A stretch of DNA of 64,000 nt from Mycetocola zhujimingii (GCF_003065425.1 NZ_CP026949.1:3097404-3161403); one strand, 5' to 3'. Positions 9,198 to 18,081 are shown, counted from the stretch's first letter. Translations and numbers: made by a program. The notes: generated by a model not told the origin, from the sequence alone.

Positions 9198-9521
9198 TCA
9201 AATGGTGATCGTCATATCGCTGATCAGCCCATCCGCGACGGTGAAGCTCAAATACACCCGAGCGGATGCGCCGCCCCGGCCTACCGTCGCGGTTACCGTT
9301 GCGTGCTCACGCGTGGTGATCTCGGCGGTGACATCCACGGTCACCGCGGCTCCGCGGAGATGACCATCCGCCCATGCCCGGATTGCGTCGCGTCCGGTGA
9401 CCACCCTGCCGCGGTCATTAACTGTGGCGTCGACGGCGAACGTCTCAATGAAGGCCTCGGAATCACCAGCGTTCGCGGCGGCAATCAGTCGCGCAACCGG
9501 TTCCGGCAGTGAGCTCGTCAT
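9198..9521 (-). CDS. SnoaL/NTF2-like family protein
   Basis: A 107-residue protein of the nuclear-transport-factor-2/SnoaL-like fold. It has an N-terminal helix with PVARLIAAANAGDSEAFIETFA, then DATVNDRGRVVTGRDAIRAWADGHL, and then alternating beta strands. This order is typical of small SnoaL-like proteins with a cone-shaped pocket. The start at 9521 is supported by AAAGGA upstream; a longer in-frame start exists but lacks a ribosome site. No substrate or partner can be inferred. Confidence 0.8.
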   Translation of the reverse strand: MTSSLPEPVARLIAAANAGDSEAFIETFAVDATVNDRGRVVTGRDAIRAWADGHLRGAAVTVDVTAEITTREHATVTATVGRGGASARVYLSFTVADGLISDMTITI

Positions 9522-9637
9522 GATCGGTCCTTTCGCTTTCGGCAACCGTAGCGCCGCAGTCTCACCGCTCATAAGAGCCGTTTGGCCCGGAGGTCACACA
9601 GTTTGCGGGCATTGCGCATCCCGGTTATGTTGAAAGC

Positions 9638-9780
9638 GGACCGCACAACGGGGGAAGTGCGGATTGCGTCCTCCGACAGTGTCGGATCCGGTCTCTTTCG
9701 GGGGAAAGAGAAGGTGGAGCGTTCGCGCCCACCGTAGCTGGTCGAGTGGGCACCTGCAGGGGGTAGGTGCCCCTCTAGCA
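9638..9780 (-). ncRNA. Probable 6C-type small RNA with three C-rich loops
   Basis: Read on the minus strand, three hairpins in a row each expose a run of cytosines. The first, 9748-9772, has stem GGGCACCT/AGGTGCCC and loop ACCCCCTGC. The second, 9692-9711, has stem TCTCTTT/AAAGAGA and loop CCCCCG. The third, 9641-9662, has stem CCGCAC/GTGCGG and loop TTCCCCCGTT. A fourth small palindrome (TCCGACAGTGTCGGA) lies between the last two. Actinobacterial 6C RNAs are defined by two stem-loops with C-rich loops, so this fits the class with an additional loop. It lies just after the J-domain gene on the same strand, so an mRNA 3'-tail origin is possible. Exact ends are not determined. Confidence 0.6.
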
Positions 9781-9827
9781 TCCGTCAGGTATCGCGGTTG
9801 AGACTCTGCTCGCTCGCTATTCGACGC

Positions 9828-10751
9828 CTATTCGACGAAGCGGATGCCGTTCTGCAGCTTCGTCCGGACGTCGAACAGTTCGTTTCCGCCGGCACGGTCC
9901 ATGCCGGGCAGGCCGTTGCGCAGCAGCCCGGGCAGGAACGACGAACGCACAGCGAGGGTCGCGGCGCCTCGGCTCGAGCCGAGCTCGACCACGGAATCTT
10001 CGAGCGCATCGTCCGGCAGCACAATCACCAGAGCGGTGAAGCGGGCGCGGAGCGACCGGGACAGCACCTTGGCTCGAGCGGCCAGGTCGTGCATGGGACG
10101 TTCGCCGGCGACGGCCTCCCCGATGAGTTCGCCGCGCTTGACCTTCACCGGTCCACCGAAGTCCTCGGATAACAGAGCAAAGAGCCCGGTCGGGCCGAGA
10201 ACTATATGGTCGATCTTCTCGTCAGGACCGCCGGTTGCGACGTCGTGCCAGACGGTGAAGCCGAGGCCGAGGTCGGCGAGGCTGCGGGCCGTGGCTTCCT
10301 CAGCGAGGGCATCGGCGAGGAGATGCCTGAGCTCACGCGGAGCGGTGCGTACGAGGGCCGGGTCGTACGGGTCCGCGTCCACGCCACGGCCGGTCCACTC
10401 CCGCATGAGCCGGAGGTAGCGCTCCCTGCGCCAGCCGCCGGGGTGCCCGTACGAACGTGCGCGGGGGCGTGAGTCTGGCTGGGGCTTCGCGGCCGATGCC
10501 GACCAGGTGGGGTGGGCATCCCCGGTCGAGGATCCACTGCCGCGTCCGCGGTCGTACGCCGCACGGCCCTCGACTGTTCCGATCCGCTCCCAGGCAACCT
10601 GTACCGCCGTGAACCGCGCGGCACTGCCACCGGTATCCGGGTGGGTCTCCCGCATCAGCCTGCGGTACGCGCGCCGAAGGTCGTCCTGGTCGGCGGTCGG
10701 ACTCACGCCGAGCACCTCGTATGGCGTCGCCGAGATCGGGCTGTCTGGCAT
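9828..10751 (-). CDS. J-domain protein with C-terminal NERD-like domain
   Basis: A 307-residue protein. The N-terminal J domain (about residues 9-67) has PYEVLGVSPTADQDDLRRAY and the essential HPD tripeptide in THPDTGG, so it can be expected to stimulate a DnaK ATPase. A Ser/Gly/Arg-rich linker (about 70-110) follows. The C-terminal half contains EKIDHIVLGPTGLFALLSED and a following KVKRGELIG, which resemble the nuclease-related NERD core (D, then a hydrophobic strand, then a K-containing strand). Zinc-finger and substrate-binding domains of true DnaJ are absent. The NERD assignment is tentative because the nuclease residues are only partly matched. Confidence 0.75.
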   Translation of the reverse strand: MPDSPISATPYEVLGVSPTADQDDLRRAYRRLMRETHPDTGGSAARFTAVQVAWERIGTVEGRAAYDRGRGSGSSTGDAHPTWSASAAKPQPDSRPRARSYGHPGGWRRERYLRLMREWTGRGVDADPYDPALVRTAPRELRHLLADALAEEATARSLADLGLGFTVWHDVATGGPDEKIDHIVLGPTGLFALLSEDFGGPVKVKRGELIGEAVAGERPMHDLAARAKVLSRSLRARFTALVIVLPDDALEDSVVELGSSRGAATLAVRSSFLPGLLRNGLPGMDRAGGNELFDVRTKLQNGIRFVE

Positions 10752-10859
10752 CCGCTCGCTTTCAATCGGGAAATCTGCTGACTCACGATATCGAGAAAAA
10801 CTGTGAGCGAGCAGCGACGTCCGATTTGTGTGTTGTCGGCGCGTGCGCGCTTCAACGGA

Positions 10860-10894
10860 AAAGGCTGCGACAGAGGTGTTCCGTCGCAGCCTTT
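10860..10894 (-). terminator. Intrinsic terminator after the smaller adhesin gene
   Basis: A 12-bp perfect stem (10860-10871 with 10883-10894, AAAGGCTGCGAC and its inverse) has an 11-nt loop and is followed on the minus strand by a short T-rich stretch. It sits 12-46 bases after the end of the adhesin gene. Confidence 0.75.
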
Positions 10895-10905
10895 CTCACC
10901 GTTCG

Positions 10906-13032
10906 CTAGCTCGTCAGCCGGGCGGGTGCAACCTCACGGCGCCGGGGCTTCGCTCCTGCCAGCAGAACCAGGAGCGCTCCGGCGGCAATCACTCCACCCG
11001 CGAGGAGGAGCGGAGAGTCAGTCCCGGTCATCGGCAGGTAGTCGGAGTGCCCGCCGCCGTTCGACGGCGTCACCGGGGTCTCCGGGGTTTCTTCCTCCGT
11101 GACTGTATTGGTGATGGTCGCGTTCACGTCGAATCCGGGCAGAATTCCAACGGTCACGTCTTCGGTCGACTCCACCAGAACGGACTCGGTGGCACCGGTA
11201 CTGGTCTCCGTGATCGTGCACTCGGTGCCCGCAGGGATCTCCGTGTACGTCGCGACGTACGAACCGGCATCCGCTCGCGCGGGAACCGTAAAGACTTCGG
11301 TCAGCGCTTCACCACAGTTCACCTCGAGAACGATCTCGTCCTGGAGACCGGCTGCCTCTCCGGTCACGATTTTGGTCACGGTGAGATCTCCGGGTCGGAG
11401 GGTTGCCGTATTCGTGATCGTCGCGTCAGCAACACCGCCGGGCTGAATGGTGACGGTCACATCGTCCGACGGTTCCACCAGTACCGTGTCCGTCGACCCG
11501 GAGCTGGTCTCCGTGATCGTGCACTCGGTGTCGGAGGGAAGGTCCGTGAAGGACTGGACATATGAACCCGCCACTGTGCCAGCGGGGAGCGTGAACGTCT
11601 CCGCGAGAGCCGTTCCGCAGTCGATGTCGAGAACGATGTCGCCCTGGAGGCCAGCGGCTGCACCGGTTACGACCTTCGTGACGGTGAGACCGCCTGGTCG
11701 CAGCGTGACCGTGTTCGCGATGGTGACCGTTTCGCCATCCTCATCGATGGTCGCGCTCTGTGGGGCGTCGGTGGTCACGTCAACAGCGGTTGTCGACCCT
11801 GTCGTCGGCTCGGTAACGGTGCAGGTATTTCCAATCGGGATCCCCGGGTACGTGAAGGTTTGCGGCTCTGTCGCAGTGGCGGCGATGTCACTCGTAAAGC
11901 TGAAACCTTCGCCGCAGTCCACCAGGAGCTGGATCGGGCCCTGCTGTCCAACCCCATCGCCAGCAAAGGTCTTGGTCACGGTCAAGCTTCCGGCTGCGAA
12001 GAAGCCGGGTGTCGCCTGCGCCACGGCCTCAAGTTCGGTGGTCCGCGCGAGAATCACACTCTGCGCGTCCGGCAGGTTGGGATCGTTGCCGTCATAGACA
12101 TAGATCTGCCCGCCCTGCGCGGTCACCGCGGCGCGGGCGCTCAACGTCGTTTCATTCGGTGTCGTCGTTTCACTGGTCACCCAGATGGATGTGCCCGAGG
12201 CAACAGTGCTGGGGTTCGCCAGCGGGGTTGTCGCTGCCGCATCGGCGAACATCGAGTATCCGGTCGGCACCGATACCGTCAACTCGGCGGCACCCTCAGC
12301 GGCGACAACAAACGGCCCGGCAGCTGAACCCACAGGGGCTTCGCCCGCCGGTGGGGTAATCGACACATCGGGCGCGGGTGGCTGGGTGGCGGGCCCCGCG
12401 GCCTGCGCTGCTTCGACGATTGCCACCGTTGCCGCCCTCACGACCTGCTCGGACGTGTTTACGATGTAGCCATCGGTGAACCACCAAATCGCGGCCTGGA
12501 CTGCGGCGGCCCTCTGGTTGTCTGTCAGCCCACTGGGCTCGGTGGTGCTCGGGTAGTAGTTATTGACGATGTAGGCCACGTATCCGATGTTGGCCACGTT
12601 GGCCTCGTCCCAGGTTGCACTCTCGTAGCCGACACCGACCTGTGTCTCCACCCCGAGCTCGATGCAGTACACCTCAGCCGTCAGGGCCGGGTTGTCGACC
12701 GAACTCGTGATGATCGTTCCCGCGTACCTGCCCACCGCTTGATACCCGGTGGGATTGGCGGTTGGATACGGCTCAGCCGGATCGGGCGGTGACGATGTTG
12801 GCGGCGCGAACGCCGCGACTCTCTGGGCAGCACCCAGGGCGGTGGCTCGGATTTCCGTGTTCGCACCCGGCTCGGCATCGGAGATGGGAAATGGGTCAGG
12901 CACTGACGCCCTCGCTGCACCGCCCAATGGCGTCAGGACCATCGCGAAGACGGCGACGACCGCGAGGAAGGACAACAAGACGCGATGCGCCTCGAGCTGG
13001 ACTCGAAACCTGGATGCCGGTGTGGCGTTCAT
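10906..13032 (-). CDS. Thioester-domain LPXTG surface protein (708 aa)
   Basis: A cell-wall-anchored surface protein. It has a signal peptide (hydrophobic core about residues 18-40, cleavage near ARA-SV). A thioester domain follows, with Cys123 in EVYCIEL and Gln179 in AVQAAIWWF, the pair that forms the reactive internal Cys-Gln bond in Gram-positive adhesins. Next is an all-beta segment (about 215-345), then three DUF5979-like repeats of about 100 residues, each with two Cys that could form a disulfide. The sorting signal is YLPMTG, a hydrophobic helix and PRRRE. It is a shorter paralogue of the next gene upstream. No sortase gene is in view. Confidence 0.88.
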   Translation of the reverse strand: MNATPASRFRVQLEAHRVLLSFLAVVAVFAMVLTPLGGAARASVPDPFPISDAEPGANTEIRATALGAAQRVAAFAPPTSSPPDPAEPYPTANPTGYQAVGRYAGTIITSSVDNPALTAEVYCIELGVETQVGVGYESATWDEANVANIGYVAYIVNNYYPSTTEPSGLTDNQRAAAVQAAIWWFTDGYIVNTSEQVVRAATVAIVEAAQAAGPATQPPAPDVSITPPAGEAPVGSAAGPFVVAAEGAAELTVSVPTGYSMFADAAATTPLANPSTVASGTSIWVTSETTTPNETTLSARAAVTAQGGQIYVYDGNDPNLPDAQSVILARTTELEAVAQATPGFFAAGSLTVTKTFAGDGVGQQGPIQLLVDCGEGFSFTSDIAATATEPQTFTYPGIPIGNTCTVTEPTTGSTTAVDVTTDAPQSATIDEDGETVTIANTVTLRPGGLTVTKVVTGAAAGLQGDIVLDIDCGTALAETFTLPAGTVAGSYVQSFTDLPSDTECTITETSSGSTDTVLVEPSDDVTVTIQPGGVADATITNTATLRPGDLTVTKIVTGEAAGLQDEIVLEVNCGEALTEVFTVPARADAGSYVATYTEIPAGTECTITETSTGATESVLVESTEDVTVGILPGFDVNATITNTVTEEETPETPVTPSNGGGHSDYLPMTGTDSPLLLAGGVIAAGALLVLLAGAKPRRREVAPARLTS
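11090..11990 (-). repeat. Three DUF5979-like repeats in the smaller adhesin
   Basis: Three repeats of about 302 bases encode modules that start G-x-L-T-V-T-K and end A-T-I-T-N-T. They are more diverged from each other than the inner repeats of the neighbouring adhesin. The first repeat (GQQGPIQLLVDCGE) corresponds to the first repeat of the large paralogue. Confidence 0.8.
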
Positions 13033-13064
13033 AAACGTTCCCCATCTGTCTTATGCGAAGCGGC

Positions 13065-13076
13065 CACGTTGGGTAG
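13065..13076 (-). promoter_or_regulatory. Leader motif shared with large adhesin gene
   Basis: On the plus strand this reads CACGTTGGGTAG; CACATTGGGCAG occurs at 17659-17670. Both start 32-33 bases upstream of the respective start codon. It is probably part of a conserved 5' leader or promoter; which one cannot be said. Confidence 0.45.
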
Positions 13077-13181
13077 CACCGCGCCCCGCCACCAACGATG
13101 GACGGTGCGCGCTCAGGGGCCACTCGTGAACGAGCGCCAGCGACACTGACCGAGATTCTCCAGTGCGCTGCAGAACCGTCA

Positions 13182-13198
13182 TAGAGGCGAATGTCCCG
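13182..13198 (-). promoter_or_regulatory. 17-bp upstream element identical in both adhesin genes
   Basis: TAGAGGCGAATGTCCCG (plus-strand reading) is repeated without mismatch at 17768-17784. The two copies begin 150 and 141 bases upstream of the two adhesin start codons. The rest of the two spacers has diverged, which points to a regulator or sigma-factor site. Confidence 0.6.
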
Positions 13199-13311
13199 GC
13201 ACGGGACCATCGCCCTCCTGACCGCGATTGAGGTCGCGCGGCGGGTGCGGAACTGCGGATGCCTGCAGCATCCGTTGGGCGCTCACGAGGATGTTCCAGC
13301 GGAAGCCGGAA

Positions 13312-13349
13312 ACGGAGCTGTGGCGGGTGCCCCCGCCACAGCTCCGTTC
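13312..13349 (-). terminator. Strong intrinsic terminator after the large adhesin gene
   Basis: A 17-bp perfect stem (13312-13328 with 13333-13349) has a 4-nt loop and is followed on the minus strand by TTTCC. It begins about 28 bases after the stop codon of the 1416-residue adhesin. It also insulates the downstream adhesin gene from read-through. Confidence 0.8.
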
Positions 13350-13376
13350 GGTTAGTCGACGATGCCGGCTGACCCT

Positions 13377-16300
13377 CTAGTCGTTCCGTCGGACTGTAGC
13401 CGACTCACGCCGCCTGGCCGCCGCGCCGCCGATCAGAATCATCGCCAGTCCGCCCGTGATGACCCCACCCGCGATCAGCAGGGACATACCCGGGTTCGAG
13501 CCCGTCATCGGCAGGTAGCTTGAGCCACCACCCTCACCGCCGCCACTGGGGGTTTCTTCGCTGGTCACGGTGTTGGTGATCGTTGCGTCGACGAAAGCGC
13601 CGGTCGCGATGGTGACGGTCACAGCATCCGTCGCTTCAACCTGAACACCGCCCGTCGACCCGTTCGCTGATTCGGTGACGGTGCACTCGGTGCCCGACGG
13701 GATGCCCTGGAATATCTGGATGTATGAATCCGCCGTTGCACCAGCCGGTATCGAGAAGGTGTCGGTCAACGCCTCACCGCAGTCGATATCGATGACGATC
13801 TCACCCTGAAGCCCTGCAGCGCCTCCGGTGATTACCTTCGTCACCCGAAGGGCCCCCGGCTGGTAGTTGACCGTGTTGGTGATGGTTGCGTCGACAGTAG
13901 CTCCCGGCGCAACGGTCACGGTTACGTCCTCCGTCGGTTCGACCACGACGGTGTCGGTTGCACCGGTTTCGGTCTCCGTCACCGTGCATTCGGTGTTGGC
14001 CGGGAGGTTGTCGAAGGTCTCAACGTAGGAGTCCGCCGTCGCTCCCGCGGGGATCGTGACGGTATCGGTGAGCGCTTCGCCACAGTCGATCTCGAGAACG
14101 ATCTCGCCCTGCAGGCCTGCCGCGTCTCCCGTGATGACCTTGGTCACGCTCAGGCTGCCCGGCTGGAACGTCACCGTGTTGGTGATGATCGCTTCGGCAG
14201 TCGCTCCCGGCTCGATGGTGACAGTCACGTCCTCCGTAGGATCGACCACAACGGCGGATGATTCGCCGGTTTCAGTTTCCGTGACGGTGCACTCCGTGCC
14301 CGACGGCAGGTCCGTGAACGTTCGCACGTAGGAACCCGCGGTCGACCCGGCAGGGATCGTGAAGGTCTCGGTCAGAGCCTCACCACAATCGACGTCGAGA
14401 ACGATGTCCTCCTGGGATCCGGCACCTTCACCGGTGAGAACCTTCCTCACCTGGAGAGCACCCGGCTGGAACGTGACCGTGTTCGTGATTGTCGCTTCAG
14501 CAGTCGCACCTGGCTCGATCGTGACGGTCACGTCCTCGGTCGGGTCGACCACAACCGTGGACGACTCACCCGTTTCCGTTTCCGTGATCGTGCACTCTGC
14601 TCCCGACGGCAGGTCCTCGTAGGACTGGACGTAGGAATCCGCAGTGGACCCGGCAGGGATCGTGAAGGTCTCGCTCAGAGCCTCACCACAATCAATGCTC
14701 AGGACGATGTCCTCCTGCGAACCGGCAGCTTCACCCGTGATCACCTTCGTCACGTTCAGAACACCAGGCCGGAACGTCACAGTGTTCGTGATCTCCGCCG
14801 CGGCCCCTTCACCGGGCGGGATCGTGACGGTCACGTCCTCCGTGGGATCGACCACAACCGTGGACGACTCACCCGTTTCGGTCTCGGTGATCGTGCACTC
14901 TGCTCCCGACGGCAGGTCCTCGTAGGACTGGACGTAGGAATCCGCAGTGGACCCGGCAGGGATCGTGAAGGTCTCACTCAGAGCCTCACCACAATCAATG
15001 CTCAGGACGATGTCCTCCTGCGAACCGGCAGCCTCACCCGTGATCACCTTCGTCACGTTCAGAACACCAGGCCGGAACGTCACAGTGTTCGTGATCGTCG
15101 CTTCAGCGGTAGCGCCTGGCTCGATCGTGACGGTCACGTCCTCCGTCGGGTCGACCACAACCGTGGACGACTCACCAGTTTCCGTCTCCGTCACCGTGCA
15201 CTCGGTACCGGCCGGCAGGTCCGTGTAGGACTGCACGTACGAATCCGCAGTAGAACCGGCAGGAATGGTGAATGTCTCCGACAGAGCCTCACCACAATCA
15301 ATGGTCAGGACAATGTCCTCCTGCGAACCCGCAGCCTCACCCGTGACAACCTTCGTCACGTTCAGAACACCAGGCCGTAACGTCACGGTGTTCGTGATCG
15401 TCGCCTCAGCAGCCGCACCCGGCTCAATCGTCACGGTCACATCCTCGGTGGGATCAACCAGAACCGTGGACGACTCACCCGTTTCCGTCTCCGTCACCGT
15501 GCACTCGGTACCCGCTGGCAGATCCGCGTAGGACTGCACGTAAGAATCGGCGGAAGACCCGGCAGGGATCGTGAAGGTCTCACTCAGAGCCTCACCACAA
15601 TCAATGGTCAGGACGATGTCCTCCTGAGAACCCGCAGCCTCACCCGTGACAACCTTCGTCACGTTCAAGCTGCCCGGCTGATTGGTTACCGTGTTGGTGA
15701 TCGTCGCGTCGACGATCGTTCCCGGCGTCACGGTTACGGTGACATTCTCCGTCGGTACCACCAGGGCAGTTTGTGTCGTCCCGGTCTCGGTTTCCGTGAC
15801 CGTGCACTCGGTGTTCGCCGGAATATTGTTGAACGTCTGAACATAGGAATCGGCCGTCGCGCCCGCCGGTATCGTGACGGTCTCGCTCAGCGCTTCGCCG
15901 CAGCTCACCTGGAGGACGATCGCACTTTGCTGGCCGGCGGCCTCACCCGTGACAACCTTCGTCACCCGGAGACCGCCCGGCTGGAAGGTAGCCGTGTTCG
16001 TGATCGTCGCGTCGGACGTCGCACCCGGTGCAATGGTGACTGTCACGTTCTCCGTGGGATCGACCACAACCGTGGACGATTCACCGGTTGCGGTTTCCGT
16101 GACGGTGCACGACGTCCCAGCGGGAAGGTCGGTGTAGGACTGGACGTAGGAGCCGGCAGCAGAGCCGGCAGGGATCGTGAAGGTCTCCGCAAGAGCGGCG
16201 CCGCAGTCAATGGCGAGGACGATGTCCTCTTGAGAGCCCGCTGCCTCACCGGTAACGACCTTCGTCACATTCAGCACACCCGGCCGGCTGGTGACCGTGT

Positions 16301-17627
16301 TCGCGATGGTGACTGTCTCGCCGTCCCCATCGATGGTTGCTTCCTGAGGTGCGTCGGTCGTCACCTCAACGGTCGTTGTCGACCCTGTCGTTGGCTCGGT
16401 GACCGTACAGGTGTTTCCTTCCGGAATTCCCGGGTAGGTGAAGGTCTGCGTTGCGGTCGTGTTGGCGGGGATCTCGGCTGTGTATCTGTAATCCTCGCCG
16501 CAGTCGATGAGAAGTTGAATCGGACCCTGTTGACCAACAGCATCGCCGGCGAAGGTCTTGTTGACCGTCAGGCTTCCGACAGTGAAGAAACTGTGTGTCG
16601 CCTGCGCTACTGCTTCGAGTTCGGTGGTCTGCGCCAGAATCAGGTGCTGGGCCTCGGTCAGGTCGGGGTCGTTGCCGTCATAGATATACACCTGGCCCCG
16701 CTGCACGGTCACAGCGGCCCGGGCGCTCAGCGTCGTGTCGTTGGCCGTCGTTGCGGTACTCGTGATCCAGAGGGAGGTGCCGGATGCCACTGTGCTGTTG
16801 TTGGGCACAGGGATGGTCGCCGCCTCGTCGGCGAAAAGCGCGTACCCGTCGGGCACCGAGACAGTCAACTCGGCGGCATTCTCTGCCTCGACGACGAAGG
16901 GACCACCCGTTCCACCGACGGGTGCCTCGGCTGTCGTCGGAGTGATCGTGACGTTGGGAGCGGGCGGTTCTACGACGGGCCCGTTTGTCTGCGCCTCCTG
17001 GACAATCGCCGCTACTGCGCTCCGCAAAGGTCCCGGCGCGGTGCTCAGCACGAAGCCATCAGTGAAGTACCAGATCGCGGCCTGGACCGCGGCGGCCTTC
17101 TGGGTGTTCGTCAGGCCGGTCGGTCGGTTCGTGGTCGGGTAGTAGTTGTTGAGGATGTAGGTCACGTAACCGATGTTGGGAATGGTTGATTCTTCCCAGG
17201 TGCCGCTTTCGTACCCGACCCCGTTCTGCGTCTGGACCCGGATGTTGATGCAGTACATCTCCGCCGTCAGGGTCGGGTCGGAGAGCGATGCCGTCCGGAT
17301 GGTCCCCGCCCACGAGCTTTCTGGTGAATAGCCGGTGGTCGGATTAGTGGTGGGGTACCCCGCCGTGGGGTCCTGGGTGGTGGGTGTTGTCGGAAGGAAC
17401 CCCTGGACTGTCTGGCCGGTACCACGGCCGAGGACCTGAATCTCTGTGTTTGACGCTCGCGGCGAGTTGCCACCGGGCTGGGGATCAGGTTCGGCGGCCC
17501 CGGCTGCGTTGCCGAAGGGCATGAGGAGCATCGCGAGCATCGCGAGAACGGCTGCGATCGAGAACACGAGTCGATATGGCGCGAACCGCCCGATCGAGCG
17601 AGCACTGAAACTGGGTGCGGCGTTCAT
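13377..17627 (-). CDS. Giant thioester-domain LPXTG adhesin with ten repeats (1416 aa)
   Basis: A surface protein with signal peptide (hydrophobic core about residues 20-44) and a thioester domain with Cys126 (EMYCINIR) and Gln182 (VQAAIWYF). A beta-rich domain follows, then ten DUF5979-like repeats of about 101 residues forming a long stalk, and the sorting signal YLPMTG plus helix plus AARRRE. Each repeat carries a conserved Cys pair (DCGEAL and ECTVTE types), likely an internal disulfide. The start at 17627 is preferred over an ATG 18 bases upstream because GAGGA precedes it and it aligns with MNATP of the paralogue. Thioester proteins bind host or surface amines covalently; the target here is unknown. 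It lies upstream of its paralogue in the same direction. Confidence 0.9.
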   Translation of the reverse strand: MNAAPSFSARSIGRFAPYRLVFSIAAVLAMLAMLLMPFGNAAGAAEPDPQPGGNSPRASNTEIQVLGRGTGQTVQGFLPTTPTTQDPTAGYPTTNPTTGYSPESSWAGTIRTASLSDPTLTAEMYCINIRVQTQNGVGYESGTWEESTIPNIGYVTYILNNYYPTTNRPTGLTNTQKAAAVQAAIWYFTDGFVLSTAPGPLRSAVAAIVQEAQTNGPVVEPPAPNVTITPTTAEAPVGGTGGPFVVEAENAAELTVSVPDGYALFADEAATIPVPNNSTVASGTSLWITSTATTANDTTLSARAAVTVQRGQVYIYDGNDPDLTEAQHLILAQTTELEAVAQATHSFFTVGSLTVNKTFAGDAVGQQGPIQLLIDCGEDYRYTAEIPANTTATQTFTYPGIPEGNTCTVTEPTTGSTTTVEVTTDAPQEATIDGDGETVTIANTVTSRPGVLNVTKVVTGEAAGSQEDIVLAIDCGAALAETFTIPAGSAAGSYVQSYTDLPAGTSCTVTETATGESSTVVVDPTENVTVTIAPGATSDATITNTATFQPGGLRVTKVVTGEAAGQQSAIVLQVSCGEALSETVTIPAGATADSYVQTFNNIPANTECTVTETETGTTQTALVVPTENVTVTVTPGTIVDATITNTVTNQPGSLNVTKVVTGEAAGSQEDIVLTIDCGEALSETFTIPAGSSADSYVQSYADLPAGTECTVTETETGESSTVLVDPTEDVTVTIEPGAAAEATITNTVTLRPGVLNVTKVVTGEAAGSQEDIVLTIDCGEALSETFTIPAGSTADSYVQSYTDLPAGTECTVTETETGESSTVVVDPTEDVTVTIEPGATAEATITNTVTFRPGVLNVTKVITGEAAGSQEDIVLSIDCGEALSETFTIPAGSTADSYVQSYEDLPSGAECTITETETGESSTVVVDPTEDVTVTIPPGEGAAAEITNTVTFRPGVLNVTKVITGEAAGSQEDIVLSIDCGEALSETFTIPAGSTADSYVQSYEDLPSGAECTITETETGESSTVVVDPTEDVTVTIEPGATAEATITNTVTFQPGALQVRKVLTGEGAGSQEDIVLDVDCGEALTETFTIPAGSTAGSYVRTFTDLPSGTECTVTETETGESSAVVVDPTEDVTVTIEPGATAEAIITNTVTFQPGSLSVTKVITGDAAGLQGEIVLEIDCGEALTDTVTIPAGATADSYVETFDNLPANTECTVTETETGATDTVVVEPTEDVTVTVAPGATVDATITNTVNYQPGALRVTKVITGGAAGLQGEIVIDIDCGEALTDTFSIPAGATADSYIQIFQGIPSGTECTVTESANGSTGGVQVEATDAVTVTIATGAFVDATITNTVTSEETPSGGGEGGGSSYLPMTGSNPGMSLLIAGGVITGGLAMILIGGAAARRRESATVRRND
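13553..16580 (-). repeat. Ten tandem 303-bp repeats inside the large adhesin
   Basis: Ten units of about 303 bases. The central units (roughly 14,600-15,650) are almost identical at DNA level; for example 14,644-14,790 and 14,947-15,093 differ at only a few bases. The end units are diverged. This pattern is what recent duplication or gene conversion within the array would give, and copy number may vary between strains. Confidence 0.85.
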
Positions 17628-18081
17628 TTGAATCCTCAACTTCATTACGTGAACGGGTCACATTGGGCAGAACGGCCTTATTACAACCGCCGATCGAGTC
17701 CGGGACCAGTGGAGCCAGCGAGCCGCCGAACACTAACGGCGATCATCCACGTCGCTACGGCACCGAGTAGAGGCGAATGTCCCGCGGGGGCCCGGCACCC
17801 GTGCGCTCGATTCGACCTGCGGATGCCGGCGGCATCCGTTTCACCTTCCTGAAATTTGCTTCAGGAGGCTTCCTGCACGCTTTTCCGGGGAAGGGTTCGG
17901 GCGCATGGCGCTCGGCCCCTCCCTTTGCAGGCTCGGCGAATTGTGCGGCGCAATGCGCGCCCGCAGCGGTCGCGCGTCGACCCGTGCGGAAGCGGGGCCT
18001 GATGGAAGCGGCGCCAGAGTGGAAGCGGAGCCAAAGCGCAAGGGGGTTCTGGGTATCGAGCAGCCCCCGTAACCTCGACGC
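17628..18081. other. Spacer between large adhesin and acidic protein gene
   Basis: The first 160 bases carry the adhesin leader motifs. After that there is a small hairpin CCTGAAATTTGCTTCAGG at 17851-17868. Near 17,990-18,035 there are three imperfect direct copies of a GGAAGCGGxGCC word. I see no gene here; open frames on both strands have unlikely composition. Confidence 0.5.
17768..17784 (-). promoter_or_regulatory. 17-bp upstream element, copy in front of large adhesin
   Basis: This is an exact copy of the element at 13182-13198, placed 141 bases upstream of the 1416-residue adhesin start. A shorter core (AGGCGAATGTC) also occurs at 32235-32245. Confidence 0.6.

Noticed and set aside
13553..16580. 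Regularly repeated DNA that might suggest a CRISPR or satellite array
   Set aside because: The unit is about 303 bases with no spacers and codes in frame for adhesin repeats.
15771..17189. Long plus-strand frames across the large adhesin gene
   Set aside because: They repeat with the 303-bp period because they are shadows of the adhesin repeats; no domain is recognisable.
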